A stretch of 64,000 nt of DNA, from the NCBI GenBank assembly GCA_000507305.1, contig DF239834.1:1-64000 (forward strand). Reading direction: 5' to 3'. A model generated the notes under the pieces. It had not been told where the DNA came from. It saw nothing but the letters and a program-made list of their open reading frames with translations, and did no database searches. The position numbers and the translations under genes are program-made. This DNA comes from Breviolum minutum Mf 1.05b.01. Taxonomy: Eukaryota > Sar > Dinophyceae > Suessiales > Symbiodiniaceae. Within the stretch, counting starts at the first letter, position 1. Every line of letters begins with the position of its first letter. Positions 1 through 11,425 of this stretch are shown piece after piece.

Positions 1-96
1 GAGGACGCGGACCACACCAAAGGCCAACATGACCATGTGACAGGAGGTGAGGACGCGGACCACACCAAAGGCCAACATGACCATGTGACAGGAGGT
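1..96 (+). repeat. 48-bp coding tandem repeat (two perfect copies)
   Basis: Bases 1-48 and 49-96 are identical and the unit is exactly 16 codons, so the array encodes a 16-residue repeat (EDADHTKGQHDHVTGG) in frame 1. A degenerate third unit follows at 97-167, and a related sequence (GEEVNHIVVDKIQGQNH) opens the next exon at 1505. The array probably continues upstream of the window. Confidence 0.9.
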
Positions 97-203
97 GAGG
101 ACGAGGATGTGAAGCACAACGTGGAGGTGAACCAGGAAAAAGGCGAAAAGAACCATGCTACAGGACCTGGGGCTACGAGAAGCATGAGGCAATATATTCA
201 ATA
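1..203 (+). CDS. Partial exon of an acidic/His-rich repeat protein
   Basis: Frame 1 is open from the first base to a TAA at 201-203. It reads two and a half copies of a hydrophilic Asp/Glu/His/Lys/Gly repeat followed by a short basic tail. The 5' part of the gene lies outside the window. The next supported exon (from 1505) starts with sequence that resembles the repeat, so I infer one gene and a 5' splice site somewhere near 150-200, which I could not fix. No catalytic domain, signal peptide or membrane segment is visible, and I do not recognise a family. The codon-phased repeat strongly supports coding; the function is unknown. Confidence 0.6.
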
Positions 204-1504
204 ACAGGGAGAAGGGGGGGAAAGCAAGGAGGCGGTGTTTCTTTATCGAAGAATGACCAGGAAATATAGAAATGCTAGCTTTTGGCTTCAGGTGGTATTC
301 ATGGGGGGAGGCGCCGAGCCCTCCCCCCCAACCACCCCTTCCGGCTTTGAGATTTTTGAGATGAAATTCTATGGCATTCTTTGGTTTTGCTTTTATCCTT
401 TTGTTACGTTTCTGTTTCTTGTTGTTTGTTATTATTATTGTTCCTCGTCCGTAGTTGCTGGGGGTTTGCTATTGCTTGTTAGATATTGTTTGTTGTGTTG
501 TTTGTGATATTGTTCTTTATTATTGTGATAGTTAGGATATCTTTTATGATACTGTGTTGCTTCAGTACATGGTTTCTGACATGATGTTATTTTGGGTTGC
601 TTTTTGTCCATTGTTGTTCGCTGTTGCTTGTCTGTGATTTGATTGTCAAACTTGCCTGGTAAATGGAGAAAACGCAACGCACATTATGGCACATCGATCT
701 TAAATGAAATGGACATTATCGAGGAATGAAGTAAACATGATGAACAATCGAGGAAATACAGTAACAATTGTGCAACATGCTGCGCGGAAATAATCTTGCC
801 TGGTTCGTCATCCCGAATCAAGCAACATACTAGCAAAGTGAAACCGAAATGCCGTACAATCAAATGAAAGCATAAACTCTGCATAAAACCTGCAAGAAAT
901 ATAGTGAAATGTGCACTAAATATAGCGAAATGAAAGCAACATGATTGACATTGACAGCAAGAGACCGCAAAATCTCAAAATGGTAAACCAGAGTAGCAAG
1001 ATGGAGAGCAACAAGAATAAAATTGAAGAAACACATGAAATCTGGGAAACAGCAACATAGCAAAAGCATAGCGAATTGCAAGGACGAGACCACAAAATCG
1101 AAGAACATGCTGAAAACTGACAAGAACATGTAGCAAAACCAACGGAAACTACCAAAAAAAGGAACGACATGGAAAACCAAAAAAAACAACAAAGCATCCA
1201 AACCGAAATTACTTACATGCCCGAAAGACGAGGAAGGAAGGCATGCAGGAGGGAATGAAGGAGGGAATGAAGGAAGCTCGAAGAAGTCGGTGAAACCCGA
1301 CCGTAAGTAGTGCCCATCATTTGGAGCTGTAGCACATCAGTACCGATCATGGTGAAGGGATGATGGCCTCAGGGTGCCATTACAGTGCTCTTTTTGTAAG
1401 TTTTTGGACATTTCCATTGATCATTGATTTTGATTGATCATTTTCCGTTGATCGTTTTCCATTGATTCCATTTGTTTCTTTTTGATTCATTTCACGTCTT
1501 TCAG
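204..1504 (+). other. Probable long intron with a composition switch
   Basis: No coding-like reading was found. The plus strand is rich in T and G from about 360 to 650, then rich in A with C and G from about 690 to 1200, with short recurring motifs such as GCAACAT. It ends in a pyrimidine stretch and TTTCAG at 1499-1504, a good acceptor for the exon that follows. Confidence 0.5.
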
Positions 1505-1980
1505 GACGTGGTGAGGAGGTGAATCACATTGTGGTTGACAAGATCCAAGGCCAAAATCATTCGGACACGAATAACAATTCCGCAGGATCTGACTCCAAGA
1601 CCCCTTGGAATGTTACCTTGGATCCAGCCACAGAAGCGCGCCTGAAAATCGTAACGGTGCCGGCCAATGGTCCGATCAACGTTTCGAACGTTTCGAACAC
1701 CAGCAGTTCCACTTCTGCAACTTCAACGCCTCAAAGCACTTCTGGAAACATCTCCGAACCTGGAGGGAATGACACGAATGACACAAACGACACTGGCGAG
1801 CTAGTACACCAAGTGGGAATGGACAGTGTCATTTCCAAAGGCACGGTGGAGGGTTGGGATCCACTGATTCGGTTGGGATCCACAGATTCTACTCTCCTGG
1901 CAGGAACGCCTCAAAGAAGGTCACCACCAATGCTTGTGAAACAACCTGCTCCCCAGGACTGTCAGCTTGCAGACTGGAAG
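1505..1980 (+). CDS. Internal exon, Ser/Thr/Asn-rich low-complexity protein
   Basis: Open frame bounded by an acceptor (TTTCAG, AG at 1503-1504) and a donor (GTATAG at 1981). The encoded segment (about 158 residues) starts with a repeat-like stretch GEEVNHIVVDKIQGQNH related to the 16-residue repeats at 1-96. It continues through a Ser/Thr/Asn-rich region (residues about 50-95, with NDTNDTNDT and many potential N-glycosylation sites) and ends with a Pro/Gln-rich piece. This is probably a continuation of the same gene. The composition suggests a disordered or extracellular mucin-like region; no domain is recognised. In-frame Trp and Leu near the end argue that the frame is real. Confidence 0.55.
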
Positions 1981-2400
1981 GTATAGAAACCCTGTAAAGA
2001 AACATGCGGACACAGACAGATGCAAAAGATATTATACAAAGATTCATATCATATATCTGTATAGGCGGTATAGGCGCATATTCACATAGTCTGTTTTTTT
2101 TAAAAACACTCGTATACATATGGTTTATTTGTGCACCTCAGCAACGAGGTTTGCTATCACCCTGATTGATCAACTAGCAAAATTTCGGATTTCCAGGCAA
2201 CCGCGTGAAACCGAAGTGGCCAGGATCACAGGCTCCAGAGACGTTGGAAAATGCACCCTGCGTCAGAGCGCTTGGACATTGCTGAAGCAAACGAAGAGAG
2301 AGCACCTTGGCGGACGACGAGGGTGAAGGAGTTATCACTACTCTTGTTAGTTTACAGCTGGTGCGTTCAAGATTTTTTCCGCTTCAGCCTCTCTTGCTTA

Positions 2401-2524
2401 GAACACGGTCTGAGGCCCGTCATACACCCGCGCATGCGAAGCAAGAGGAGCCGGAGCAGGAACAAGCCGAAAGTGCCACGGAGAAGAAGGACCACTCGGA
2501 AACCAAGGAGCACAAAGAACCCAA
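2401..2524 (+). CDS. Candidate Glu/Lys-rich exon
   Basis: After an acceptor TTGCTTAG (AG at 2399-2400) the frame reads a strongly acidic/basic segment (EEPEQEQAESATEKKDHSET) ending beside a GT at 2525. It resembles the charged style of the upstream exons and may belong to the same gene. Another possible exon lies at about 2240-2323, but its frame is unclear. Confidence 0.4.
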
Positions 2525-4177
2525 GTAGCGCATCGCCAGCTAACTTGGTCTCCGGCGTTTGCATAGTGTCTTGCAGGCCTTGTCTAGCCAGGCAGGGGTT
2601 GAACAAATATTACAAGAGCATTGCAAGTCATTGTGAGAACAGTACTCTCAGTACTCTTTTTTTGCATTTTTTTGCGGGGTGGTCTAGCGATTTTCTGCAA
2701 TAGTTCTCCATGAATTCCATGACATTTTTTGTTGTGCCAGGTGGGCTTCAAACGTTGGTCGCAGCCGTGACGCGCCCTCGTTCAAAAAGGAGTCGCAAGT
2801 GCTTAGCTGCAAATCAGCAGGACAAATAACCGGAAGTTGTGCAGATGCAGCAGAGAGAGAAGTGGTACCTGGTAGGAATATCGCTAGGACCCAAAATTCT
2901 GGAAGGATTGTGCCAGTGCATGATGATCTGTGACACATTGGGTCTCCACCCATCTGAGGTTGAAAATGTCATTGGGTGTCTCAGTTCCAGTGTGGGTTCT
3001 CAGCTTCAGAGCCCCATAAGCCTGGTTCTGATTTTTCTTATCCCATGTATGATAAGGGACATGAATGCCAACATCATCATATGATTCATCAAAGTTCTTA
3101 AAGATACAGTTTGATACAGTACTCAGTACTCCTTGCAAGAAACCCTCAGGAATTGGGATGGGTTGACTCTTAATAAAATCACAAGATGCTTTTTTTCCCT
3201 CTTAGAATTTGTAGACCATGGCTACGTTGTCCATGTGACATACTGTACATGACACATTGCTTTCACGCCTTTGCGTGCTAAGACCAATCGCTTTCAGAAG
3301 TTCCTCTCCAGAAGTGATTCTACCAATGAGCCTGAAGGTGGGAAAGGGGAGAACCCATGATCACATAAATGACAATGTCATAAGGCTGAGAGGCTTAGCG
3401 TTAGATGATTCACTTTTGAGAATGGGCTTCCAAGAAACTGTGGAGCATGGAAGAATCGCCTCAGATGGAGAAGACGAGCCCTTGACGCTGCCAGAGATTG
3501 AGGAAGAACATTGCTCAGTTTGAAACTCAGGAATTCAAGAGATGGATTTTTAGTAGCCATGGGGTTTTCCGGCCAAACTTTGCAGCTATTTTTCTCCTCA
3601 TTGCAACTGATGGGGATGTCGGAAGCTTTCCTTACCTAGCAAGGCTTGGCGTGCGGAGTGGGACAAAGCTGACATCGAGCTGGTGGGGGCCCACGACAGA
3701 TTCTTTTCGGCGATTGGTCTCCAAAGCTTTAAACCAAAAGCTGGATGCACCCAGGAAAATTCACACTTTGAACATAAGAATGGAGGTGGATGGAAGATGA
3801 TTTTCCTTTTCAAAAGGGGTGATTTTTGTTTTCAGTTTTAGCCGTTAATTTTCCGGGGTGTGACAGTTGCAATCTTAGCCGCGTTTCATGTGAAGTTTCA
3901 AGGCTTCATCTTGCTCCAGTTTCTGTTTCAGCATATCCTGCCAAGCTGTGTTCTTTGAATCAGGGCTCAAGCGGGGAAGGCTTAGGCCAACTTGAGTAAG
4001 GTCAACATTTACTCTACTGTCAGTGATTGCAGAATGCATTGATCTTGCTTGTATGCAAAGTGCAGTAAAGTCTGAATCTTTTCAAGGGATGCACCACGCA
4101 CTTCTGAAGAGTCTTAGGCCCTATAGTTATACTAGCAGCCCTGGCGAGATGATTCCTTGTGCAGACTTGGGGGTCGG
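2525..4177. other. No firmly supported gene
   Basis: The stretch holds short open pieces only. A plus reading at about 2751-2930 contains AEREVVP, which also occurs in a PrimPol exon (see findings). A minus-strand ORF of 84 codons (3138-2884) looks protein-like but has no recognised family. The remainder looks like intergenic or intron sequence. Confidence 0.4.
2884..3138 (-). CDS. Unrecognised small ORF, minus strand
   Basis: 84 codons from an ATG at 3138 to a stop at 2884, with ordinary amino-acid composition (aromatic, acidic and basic residues well mixed) and no better competing frame on the plus strand. No motif is recognised. It could be a real exon of a minus-strand gene, a pseudogene remnant, or chance. 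Nothing nearby on the minus strand supports a larger gene. Confidence 0.22.
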   Translation of the reverse strand: MQGVLSTVSNCIFKNFDESYDDVGIHVPYHTWDKKNQNQAYGALKLRTHTGTETPNDIFNLRWVETQCVTDHHALAQSFQNFGS

Positions 4178-7100
4178 ATGAGCCAGATTCTTACGGCCTT
4201 GCTGGACTCCCAAGATGGCTACGCTACCACTGAGTGTGACAGCACACAGGTGGATTCTCAGCTGAGTCCAAGATTCCGTGAAGACCATGAAGACCATGGA
4301 GATGAAAATGATGCAATTGCGAAAATTGATGTCTGCTCCACAGACGAAGATGTAGATACAACAGCCAGTGAAGGTACAGAAGATGAGAGCAAGGAAAGTG
4401 CAGTGAAGCAGTTGAACCAGTTGAGCCACTTAAGTGCAGGAATAGAGAATTGCTTGAGGCATTTGGTGGGTTTGGAGGTTTTTCAAAGCCTCCACCCTTC
4501 TGCACCTAGGATTTTCCAACGTCAGGTGGAGGCCATTTGTTGTTTAGATGCCTTGGTGTCTAGTGGTCGCTACAAGGCACAGCAGCTGGGGCTCTTCTCC
4601 AGAGAATTCAGCACCACAGGTTGTAGAAACTTCCTGGTTGATACTCATGCGGGTTTTGCCCTAACAGCATCACCACAAAAGTGGCATGGCGGGGCATTTG
4701 TTGGGCGGCATTTGTATGAAGTGCTACTGGAGAACAAGCCATGCTGGCTATACTTTGATCTCGAATTTTCTCGTGTGGAAAATCCAAGCCATGAACCTCA
4801 CGTGGTTGCAGAAGCATTTGTGGAACTTCTGAATCAATTCTGTGATCTTCGTTTTGGTCAACTGATTGACCGAAGCACCTTCTACGACCTTGACTCCACC
4901 AATTCAGAGAAGTTTTCCAAACATATCATCGTCAAGAAGTTGATCTCCAAATTTGCTTTAAGCACCAACCTGGCATTCCACAGCAATGCCCAAGCTGGTT
5001 GTTTTGTGAAACTCTTCATGGAATTTGTCAGGGAGCAACGTGAGGTGCCTTAGCTGCAAGCCAACTTCTTTGTTATTTCAAGATTGTCACTGGAACCTGA
5101 AACTCATGGGTATTTTGGGGTAGTCATTTGAGAATCTCCACTGAAATCTCCAGATTTTGCCTGGTTGGAGGCTGGTGACCTTCTGGCAAAGCAACTCTTC
5201 GTCAATGCAAAGCCCAGAAAGGGAAAGGAGATGCAACTTGGACCCAAGAGGCTTCTGGTTCAGGCTTCGCAACTCAAGTGGTATGTTGTATGTGATTCGC
5301 ATGCATATTTGGCGTTTGGGCCGTTTGGGTATGAAACACACACATTTTGAAAGTGTAGAGTTCGTGGGTCTCAGAATTTGGTTCCGTGTTTTTCTAGTAG
5401 GAACCTCCATTCTTCATGCACCCAAGGAATGCAGAGAGAGAAGTGGTGCCTGTCGTGGATGAATCTGTGTGGCTTGCAGCCAATAGGTTGAGGCTTTTGC
5501 AGAGTCAGAGTGACTGCCAAACTCGGTTGATGTTTTTTTTTTTCTCCTCGCATGTATGCAAAGTAAATATCGGGATAGATGTCTAGTATAATTCTAGATG
5601 CGGGACATCATGTGTAGAGGTGGCATGCAACTATGCATTTCCTGAGGGCCGGGGATGGACCCAAGGTATACTCGAAATCGCTGCTTCCGTGTACTTTTCA
5701 GTTCCAAGCTGCTTGGTCAGACCAGTTGCAACGCACAGCTTCGCAGTAAACTTAACTAATTTCCTGGTTTTCGGGCTGATTTCCTGCTTGTGGATCACAA
5801 GATCCAACACGATACATGAAGATTACCAAGGTTTGGGAAAAGGAGGCCCCTTTTACCCACCTGGGGCCAACCACAACACCCAGCTCGACAGCTCCTTGAC
5901 AGCCTTGCATCGTTCGTTCCGGAAGGCACGACCCTGTTCAGGCCAGTCTGCATGGTGCGAGATGATGGACCATGGTGAACGTTGACCGCTAGGTATTTTT
6001 AATGTATTTTTAAGTCATGTTTTTCCATTGGTGTTTGCATCTGGCTTGGATTTGGGCATGGTGTTCTTGACCTGTCAGGCATCCGTTGGTGCCAGTTGCA
6101 TGTCACCAACACATTCGAGTGAAGAGATCAGGAGCACTGGAGGGTTCAAACCTGAAGGCTCAACTTCCTAAAGCAGATGCTGCCTTGCTTGACCAGATAC
6201 CGTGTCAGTCTGTTTTGCTTTTGATGTCTTAGCTTCCCAAGAAGAAACTCAAGAACAGAGCTCTTAGGGTGTGCAGGGCTTTTTTCCAAAAGGTGGTGGA
6301 TTTGTCCCATTTTTTCATACAAAACGTGGCATTATGTCACTGCCAATCTCAGGTTGTGGAAGTGTCACTTTCAGAACATTCAGCACTCTTCAGGCTTGGC
6401 TGGCAGACTCTGCCTCCTGTGATCTTGAACCATGCTGTTCATGCTTATGTTCATATTGCCTATTGTCGGAAGCACGCCACATCGAAAGAAAACGAGGTGT
6501 TGATATTCATTGCAGGTTCATCACAATTACAATTGGATTGCCCATATTTTTCCCACAAACCAAAAGATGCCTATATCATTACCGATATTTGGTTGGACTT
6601 GAATACTGATATGTGTTTAGATATCTTCACGGCATTCCCTTTCCTTAAGAGTTTTGATTTGAAGGTTTCTATAGGCCAGGATTGAGACAGCAGGATTATG
6701 ATTCAAAACTTTCCGCAGATGCAAGTGAATCAAATATCTCACGATCTGAGTATAGGTATTGAGAGGTTGGATATATGAGGATGTCCTCAAATGTAGAATT
6801 TCATGGCTACTATCCTCGAATTGGCCACATGAACGATGTGCCTGAGAGGCATTTGATTGAGCTTTGGGATGATTGTCGGCAGAAAAACGAGCCGAACCAT
6901 CAAGCAGTGGGACCCACACGTGTGCAGCGGTGCTTGCTGATGGGCGAGGGGAACTTCATGGTCGTGGCGTTGGCGAACAATCGATTTTGCTTCAAGAAGG
7001 GAGCATCTCTGGTCAAATCTATTGAATGAATTAATTATATATAAGAAAATGTTTGGATATTTTTTGTTGCAGGACTTGCAGGGAGTGGCCAGAGTGTCAT

Positions 7101-7399
7101 GACATGCTGACATGCCACGTGGTGCTGTAGCAGATCTTCTTTCAAGAATGACTATACTAACACGGGGAAAATGCCGGTTCTGTTGTGACCGTGATCGTAG
7201 CAAGCATCCAAATGGCTGCAAGGCATGTCATAGATCCAACGGCGTCTACCTTGTCATCAACCGGAAGCGCTGGGTTGTGTACCAGAAGTGTCACGACGTG
7301 GCAGATTGTCCAGATTTTCGCTCTCATGAGTTTGAGTTACCCAAGGCCTGCTTCTGTTGCCGAGTCCAGCATGGACTGGGACAGACAATCCAGAACTGA
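4178..7399 (+). CDS. PRIMPOL: PrimPol, DNA-directed primase/polymerase (multi-exon)
   Basis: Archaeo-eukaryotic primase family enzyme that reprimes stalled forks. Exons by phase and homology: 4178-5039, 5154-5280, 5427-5468, 5666-5745, 5884-5974, one or two uncertain exons in 6079-6925, about 6928-7002, and 7223-7399. Motif I is WLYFDLEFSR (catalytic D/E), motif II SEKFSKHIIV (SxH), and motif III VVDESVYTRNRCFRVLFSSK is assembled across two introns in perfect phase. DSLASFVPEGT matches the next conserved block. The C-terminal zinc finger (NRFCFKKG joined to ACHRSN, then YQKCHDVADCPDFRS) keeps the C-x6-H...C...C pattern and is completed by a GC-AG intron at 7003-7222. The first exon carries an acidic N-terminal extension of about 90 residues. 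I chose the ATG at 4178 because the open frame before it has only a TTG. The protein is near the usual 550 residues. Confidence 0.88.
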
Positions 7400-8036
7400 C
7401 CTTTGAAAGGAATTCTCTACCAGGTGATTCACAGTAACCTTTTGATACCCTAGTTGGAAGTCACTTAATCTTTCCAAAAGGTCACTCAACCATCCCAAAA
7501 AGGTCACAAAGAATTGCCAGGTAGATGACTCGAAAGTTTGCTTCTTTCAGGTTCTCCGCCCCGAGGGTGTAGAAGAGCACTGTGATGACGCCATGAACCA
7601 GGAAGATGAGAATCAAAGAGATCCCATCTCTCAGGACTGAGTCACCCAAGCGCACGTTCAGCATCGTTCAGCCAAATGTTGCTAGTCTTCAAAATTTCTA
7701 CTCATTTGCTATGTAGATTAGTTTCAGTAGTTGGGGCTTGTATTTTCTTTGCAAGTTGTAGATCTACGCTGGCTATTTGAATGTGTGCATGAATTCAAAC
7801 AAGATATACTACAAACGAAAACATATCTTTAGAAACAGGTTGCATATACAGATATTGCATGTACGTAGACATGCATACACGTTGGTACACACACACACAC
7901 AAACACGCAATGAGCATCTATGAGCACACATTCTGAACATCTGAAGGGGCAACATGATGATATGTGTGTGGCTGAAAACTATGGACCTCATGGTTTGGAG
8001 AGTCAAAATGCTCGTTTTCATCACAGGAGCTTCTTA
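7400..8036. other. Intergenic, no gene seen
   Basis: Follows the PrimPol stop. AT-rich with a short (CA)n run near 7887-7905. No reading frame with protein-like composition was found. Confidence 0.4.
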
Positions 8037-8037
8037 C

Positions 8038-8235
8038 CCAGATCTTCGATCCTGAGACTCCAAAACGGCACCAGAGGCGAGGCCGCGAGGCCTGTGTCAT
8101 TTGTTCCACGGGCTCGTTGCTGCTTTTCCCTCAAAGGTGTGCTTCCAGATCCCGCAGTTCATCACCGAAACGATGGAGCAAGCGACTCACCAGGCGAGAG
8201 AGCTGAGACAAGTGAGGCAGAAACGTTGAACATGA
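8038..8235 (+). CDS. Candidate exon(s), unrecognised
   Basis: After the acceptor TTACCCAG (8038) a hydrophilic reading starts FDPETPKRHQRRGREACVIC. A second acceptor at GTGCTTCCAG opens PQFITETMEQATHQARELRQ, which looks like a helical segment. Frames overlap and I cannot decide whether this is one exon or two. No family recognised. Confidence 0.35.
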
Positions 8236-8506
8236 GGCAACTTTTTTTTCTCAGAGATTTGGCCAGGAAACGGAGTCTCATCAAGTTTTTTCTCCCACCA
8301 AAAACGTTTGAAACAAAGGGAAAAGAAGGGATTTACAGTCGGAAGAGAGTCCTTTGCCATCATTTGACATGGAACTCATCCATCACTTCTCTGCTTTGAA
8401 TAACTGAGGCATTCGTCTGGGGAATCTCAGTCCGAAAGCACCTTGGCAGATTGTTGGACAGATGCGGTTCTCCTAATTATGGTGTTGTGAGGCTCCATTT
8501 ACGCAG

Positions 8507-8750
8507 GTCCAAGCGAAAGTGTGCGGGATCATGAGACTTTTATCAATGAAATCATGGAGCAACTTTACATCATAAAGGATTTTTATGTGAGACTTGAATC
8601 GAAGAATTCACATGAAGTTGCCGAAATAAGCTTTGCCATCTTGCACTCAGGACACCCTGGTGAGTTGCAGCATTTGCCCTGCGGAATGTGAACCACATGG
8701 CGAAGCTGTACCAAGCGAAGTGGATGAAATTGGTCCACCAAGCAACGTAA
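8507..8750 (+). CDS. Candidate exons, helical protein, unrecognised
   Basis: Acceptor TACGCAG then a reading DHETFINEIMEQLYIIKDF. A second segment, NVNHMAKLYQAKWMKLVHQA, follows an acceptor TTGCAG near 8670 and ends at a good donor (GTAAGA, 8751). Both are amphipathic-helix-like, and FINEIMEQ resembles FITETMEQ in the exon just upstream, so they may belong to one helical-repeat gene. The exact splice sites are not fixed. A (TA)n run follows at about 8790-8828. Confidence 0.4.
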
Positions 8751-9019
8751 GAAACCAGCCAGAGAATCTAAATTGGAGCGATTGAAGTATATATAAATAA
8801 ATATATATGTATATGTATATATATATATGGAGAATAGGTAGAGGCGCAGGTGATTGGGTTGGTGGTCTTAGAGGTAACCCCATGAAGTGTAAGTGTTATA
8901 GCGTACTTCAATACCCTAATCACCAATCCTCAAGCAGAGTTGTCTTTGATTGACTTGTTTTGCTGCCAATGCATTTGTTTGAACATCTTCACTACCTTTT
9001 GTCATCTGGGATGGAATGA

Positions 9020-9864
9020 GTGCTCAGTTGTCTCACCCTTCAGTTGCGACGTAGGCCTGTCATGGATGCTTTGCCTCATGTAGGAAAGTTTGATTTAGCA
9101 TGGCCAACTTCACGGGAGTTACACAAGGACCATCAAGGACCCTACATGATGGAGACATTGCCGGGCAAAGCTTCTGCGGGAGTCGCAGTAGGACGATCAT
9201 GCGAGAAAAAACGGCTTCAAAGCCTTTGGGAGCAGAATGGGATTGGCCTGGTGACACGCCCTTTTTTTCTTGCAAAAAGGCAAAGGAAAACCGTTGGCTG
9301 GCCAATTCCAAAGGCCAAAAAACCTGCCAGAAGTTTAACTTCTCCATTTCAACCGAGGCCGGGACTCGGAAAGCCTCCCGTTTCCAACGTGCAGTCAGGT
9401 TGGGGAGCAGCAGCCACCGGTTGGTGTGAAAAAGGTTGGTCCGTTGGCATATCCGGTAGATCCCGTTCCATCCCCGCGAGGTTGTTTCGCTTTCACCAAG
9501 TTTCCAGAGATGATGCCGTGGGGATTGGAGGTTTGGTCGAAATTGATGGGTTGGACAGTTGGCAGCAGGGTGCGGAAATGGTGCGGCAGGGATGTGCATG
9601 TTTGCAGCGTGTTTTGCATGGTGCTACCAGGCCGGAAAAAGCCAAAGGTGCATCCGTTGGTGCGTATGGTGCCTCAGTGGTCTCTTGGATGTTCCCCAAA
9701 AAACTTGAGAAAGCTTGCTTCGTGCATGTTGCATTTGTACCATTCACCAAATCAGGTGCTTTGTTCAAGAATCTCCTCAAGGAACTGTGCTGGGACAGTG
9801 CTGGTGTAGCGACCTCAGACTCTACAGATTCTACGACTCTTGGCACAGGAAGATAACAGCACAA
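9020..9864. other. Block open in several frames on both strands
   Basis: Roughly 840 bp with long stop-free readings in at least three plus frames (for example 9020-9856, 9426-9809) and on the minus strand (9599-9060, 9864-9493). GC content is higher than the flanks. None of the translations shows a known domain. It may be one long exon with mirrored shadows, or a dispersed repeat. I cannot choose the coding frame. Confidence 0.35.
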
Positions 9865-10546
9865 AGAGTTGCCAATCGCATTAAGGATTGACCCTTACGT
9901 GCAATCACAGTGTTCCAAGCAAAAAATGGATCTTCCATGAAATGACAAATACATGTAGCTCATCAATGTTCACCAAGCAAACTGACACCATCACCAACTG
10001 GTTACCAATCTGCTGAGGATCGACCTTCCTCCATCATCACTTCTCGTGTGTTGGTTGGGGGCCCAGACCCATTTGGCCTTTGATGTTCGTTCTCCCCTCC
10101 TCCAAAGGGCTGGAAAGCAGCTTCACTAAGGTCCATGACCCGAGAACACCACCAGTAGTGAGGATAGAGCCCAAGGCATGGAAGATTGAAAAGGTTGGAA
10201 AAAACCAAACATTTTCCATGGTCTGGTCAGTATAATTTTTCATATTTTTCCAATTTTGTGTATTCTTTGACTTTGCAAATTTGCAGAATCTTTCAGGGTC
10301 AGCTTGGGGTGCTTTGGAACTTTTTCGAGACAGGTGCCACCAGATTGCCACAGAATGCGCTTCAATGCAGCCTTAGGTCAGGGGCTTTTGAACGGTTTCT
10401 TGATCTTTATGGCATTTTTGTGAGTCGGATGGGTTGCACTTATCATCATACACTCAGATAGTGATACTCCCCCTAAAACTGGCGTACAATTCAATCAAAC
10501 AGACTTCGACCTTTAGACGACTGATACTCTGAAGGATCACCCACAG

Positions 10547-11425
10547 GGTGAAGTTATGACAACTGTGCAGGATGGAGATGGCACCGCTTCACACTTTCTC
10601 CTGGCAAAGTATCTTGCAGCAACTAAGGAAGTCATCCTGGAAAAAAATGAACAAAAGAAGTAGCACATAGACAGTGAAGTACAATCTTGGAATCATTATG
10701 AGTTATTGCCGGGTGTTTTGTTAGCACTTTGTCTTGATTTTCTTTGAGGTCCAGATTTTGGTGCAGGGACCCATCTTGGTATCGCAGGTGGGGTAATGGC
10801 ATTGAGGGTGTGCGTGCAGTTGGGTGACTTGAATTCTGGACTTGTAAAGGCGAAAGAGGTAGATGGTGCAACTGCTATCTTCCTACATTTTTTGGTTGCG
10901 GATGCTTGTGGCAGGTCACCAATGACAATGCACGTCCCGTGCGCTCTGGCACAACAGCGGCGCAGCATGTGCGAAGTTTACTTGAGGCTGGATGATACTG
11001 GCCTGAAATCTCGATGATTCAATCAGTTACTGTTAATTTTTGTTGATGGCCGAAATCCCAGTTGATAAGTAGTGTATCCCAGTATTTACAAGGTTTTATA
11101 CATCCCCGGTGGTTGTTTGGGATTTCTTCCATCAACAGTATCACTCCATTGTCCTCAGGCTCAGCTTCACGGGGATACGGTGAACCAACCGCCGAAGTTC
11201 ATCATCCCGACCAACGATGGGGAGGAGGGCGTGGAGGTTAAGGCCAAGTCTGGGAAACCCAGAATTTGCAGGCTACTTGAGATCAAGGATGCCTTAGGTT
11301 TATGTTTATATTTTTATATATAAGATATATATATATATATAATATAGAATTATATCAACAGGCTCCGGAAACGGGACATTCCGTGATGGATGCTGAGGCC
11401 TTGGCATGAAGTTCAAGTGCAGTAT
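10547..11425 (+). CDS. Cluster of candidate exons, unrecognised gene
   Basis: Short segments preceded by AG acceptors have balanced, protein-like composition: GEVMTTVQDGDGTASHFLLA (about 10552-10640), VTNDNARPVRSGTTAAQHVR (about 10918-10994), FIIPTNDGEEGVEVKAKSG (about 11164-11270) and APETGHSVMDAEAL (about 11352-11393, followed by a GC). They are consistent with internal exons of a plus-strand gene. No domain is recognised, and phases between them were not confirmed. Confidence 0.4.
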
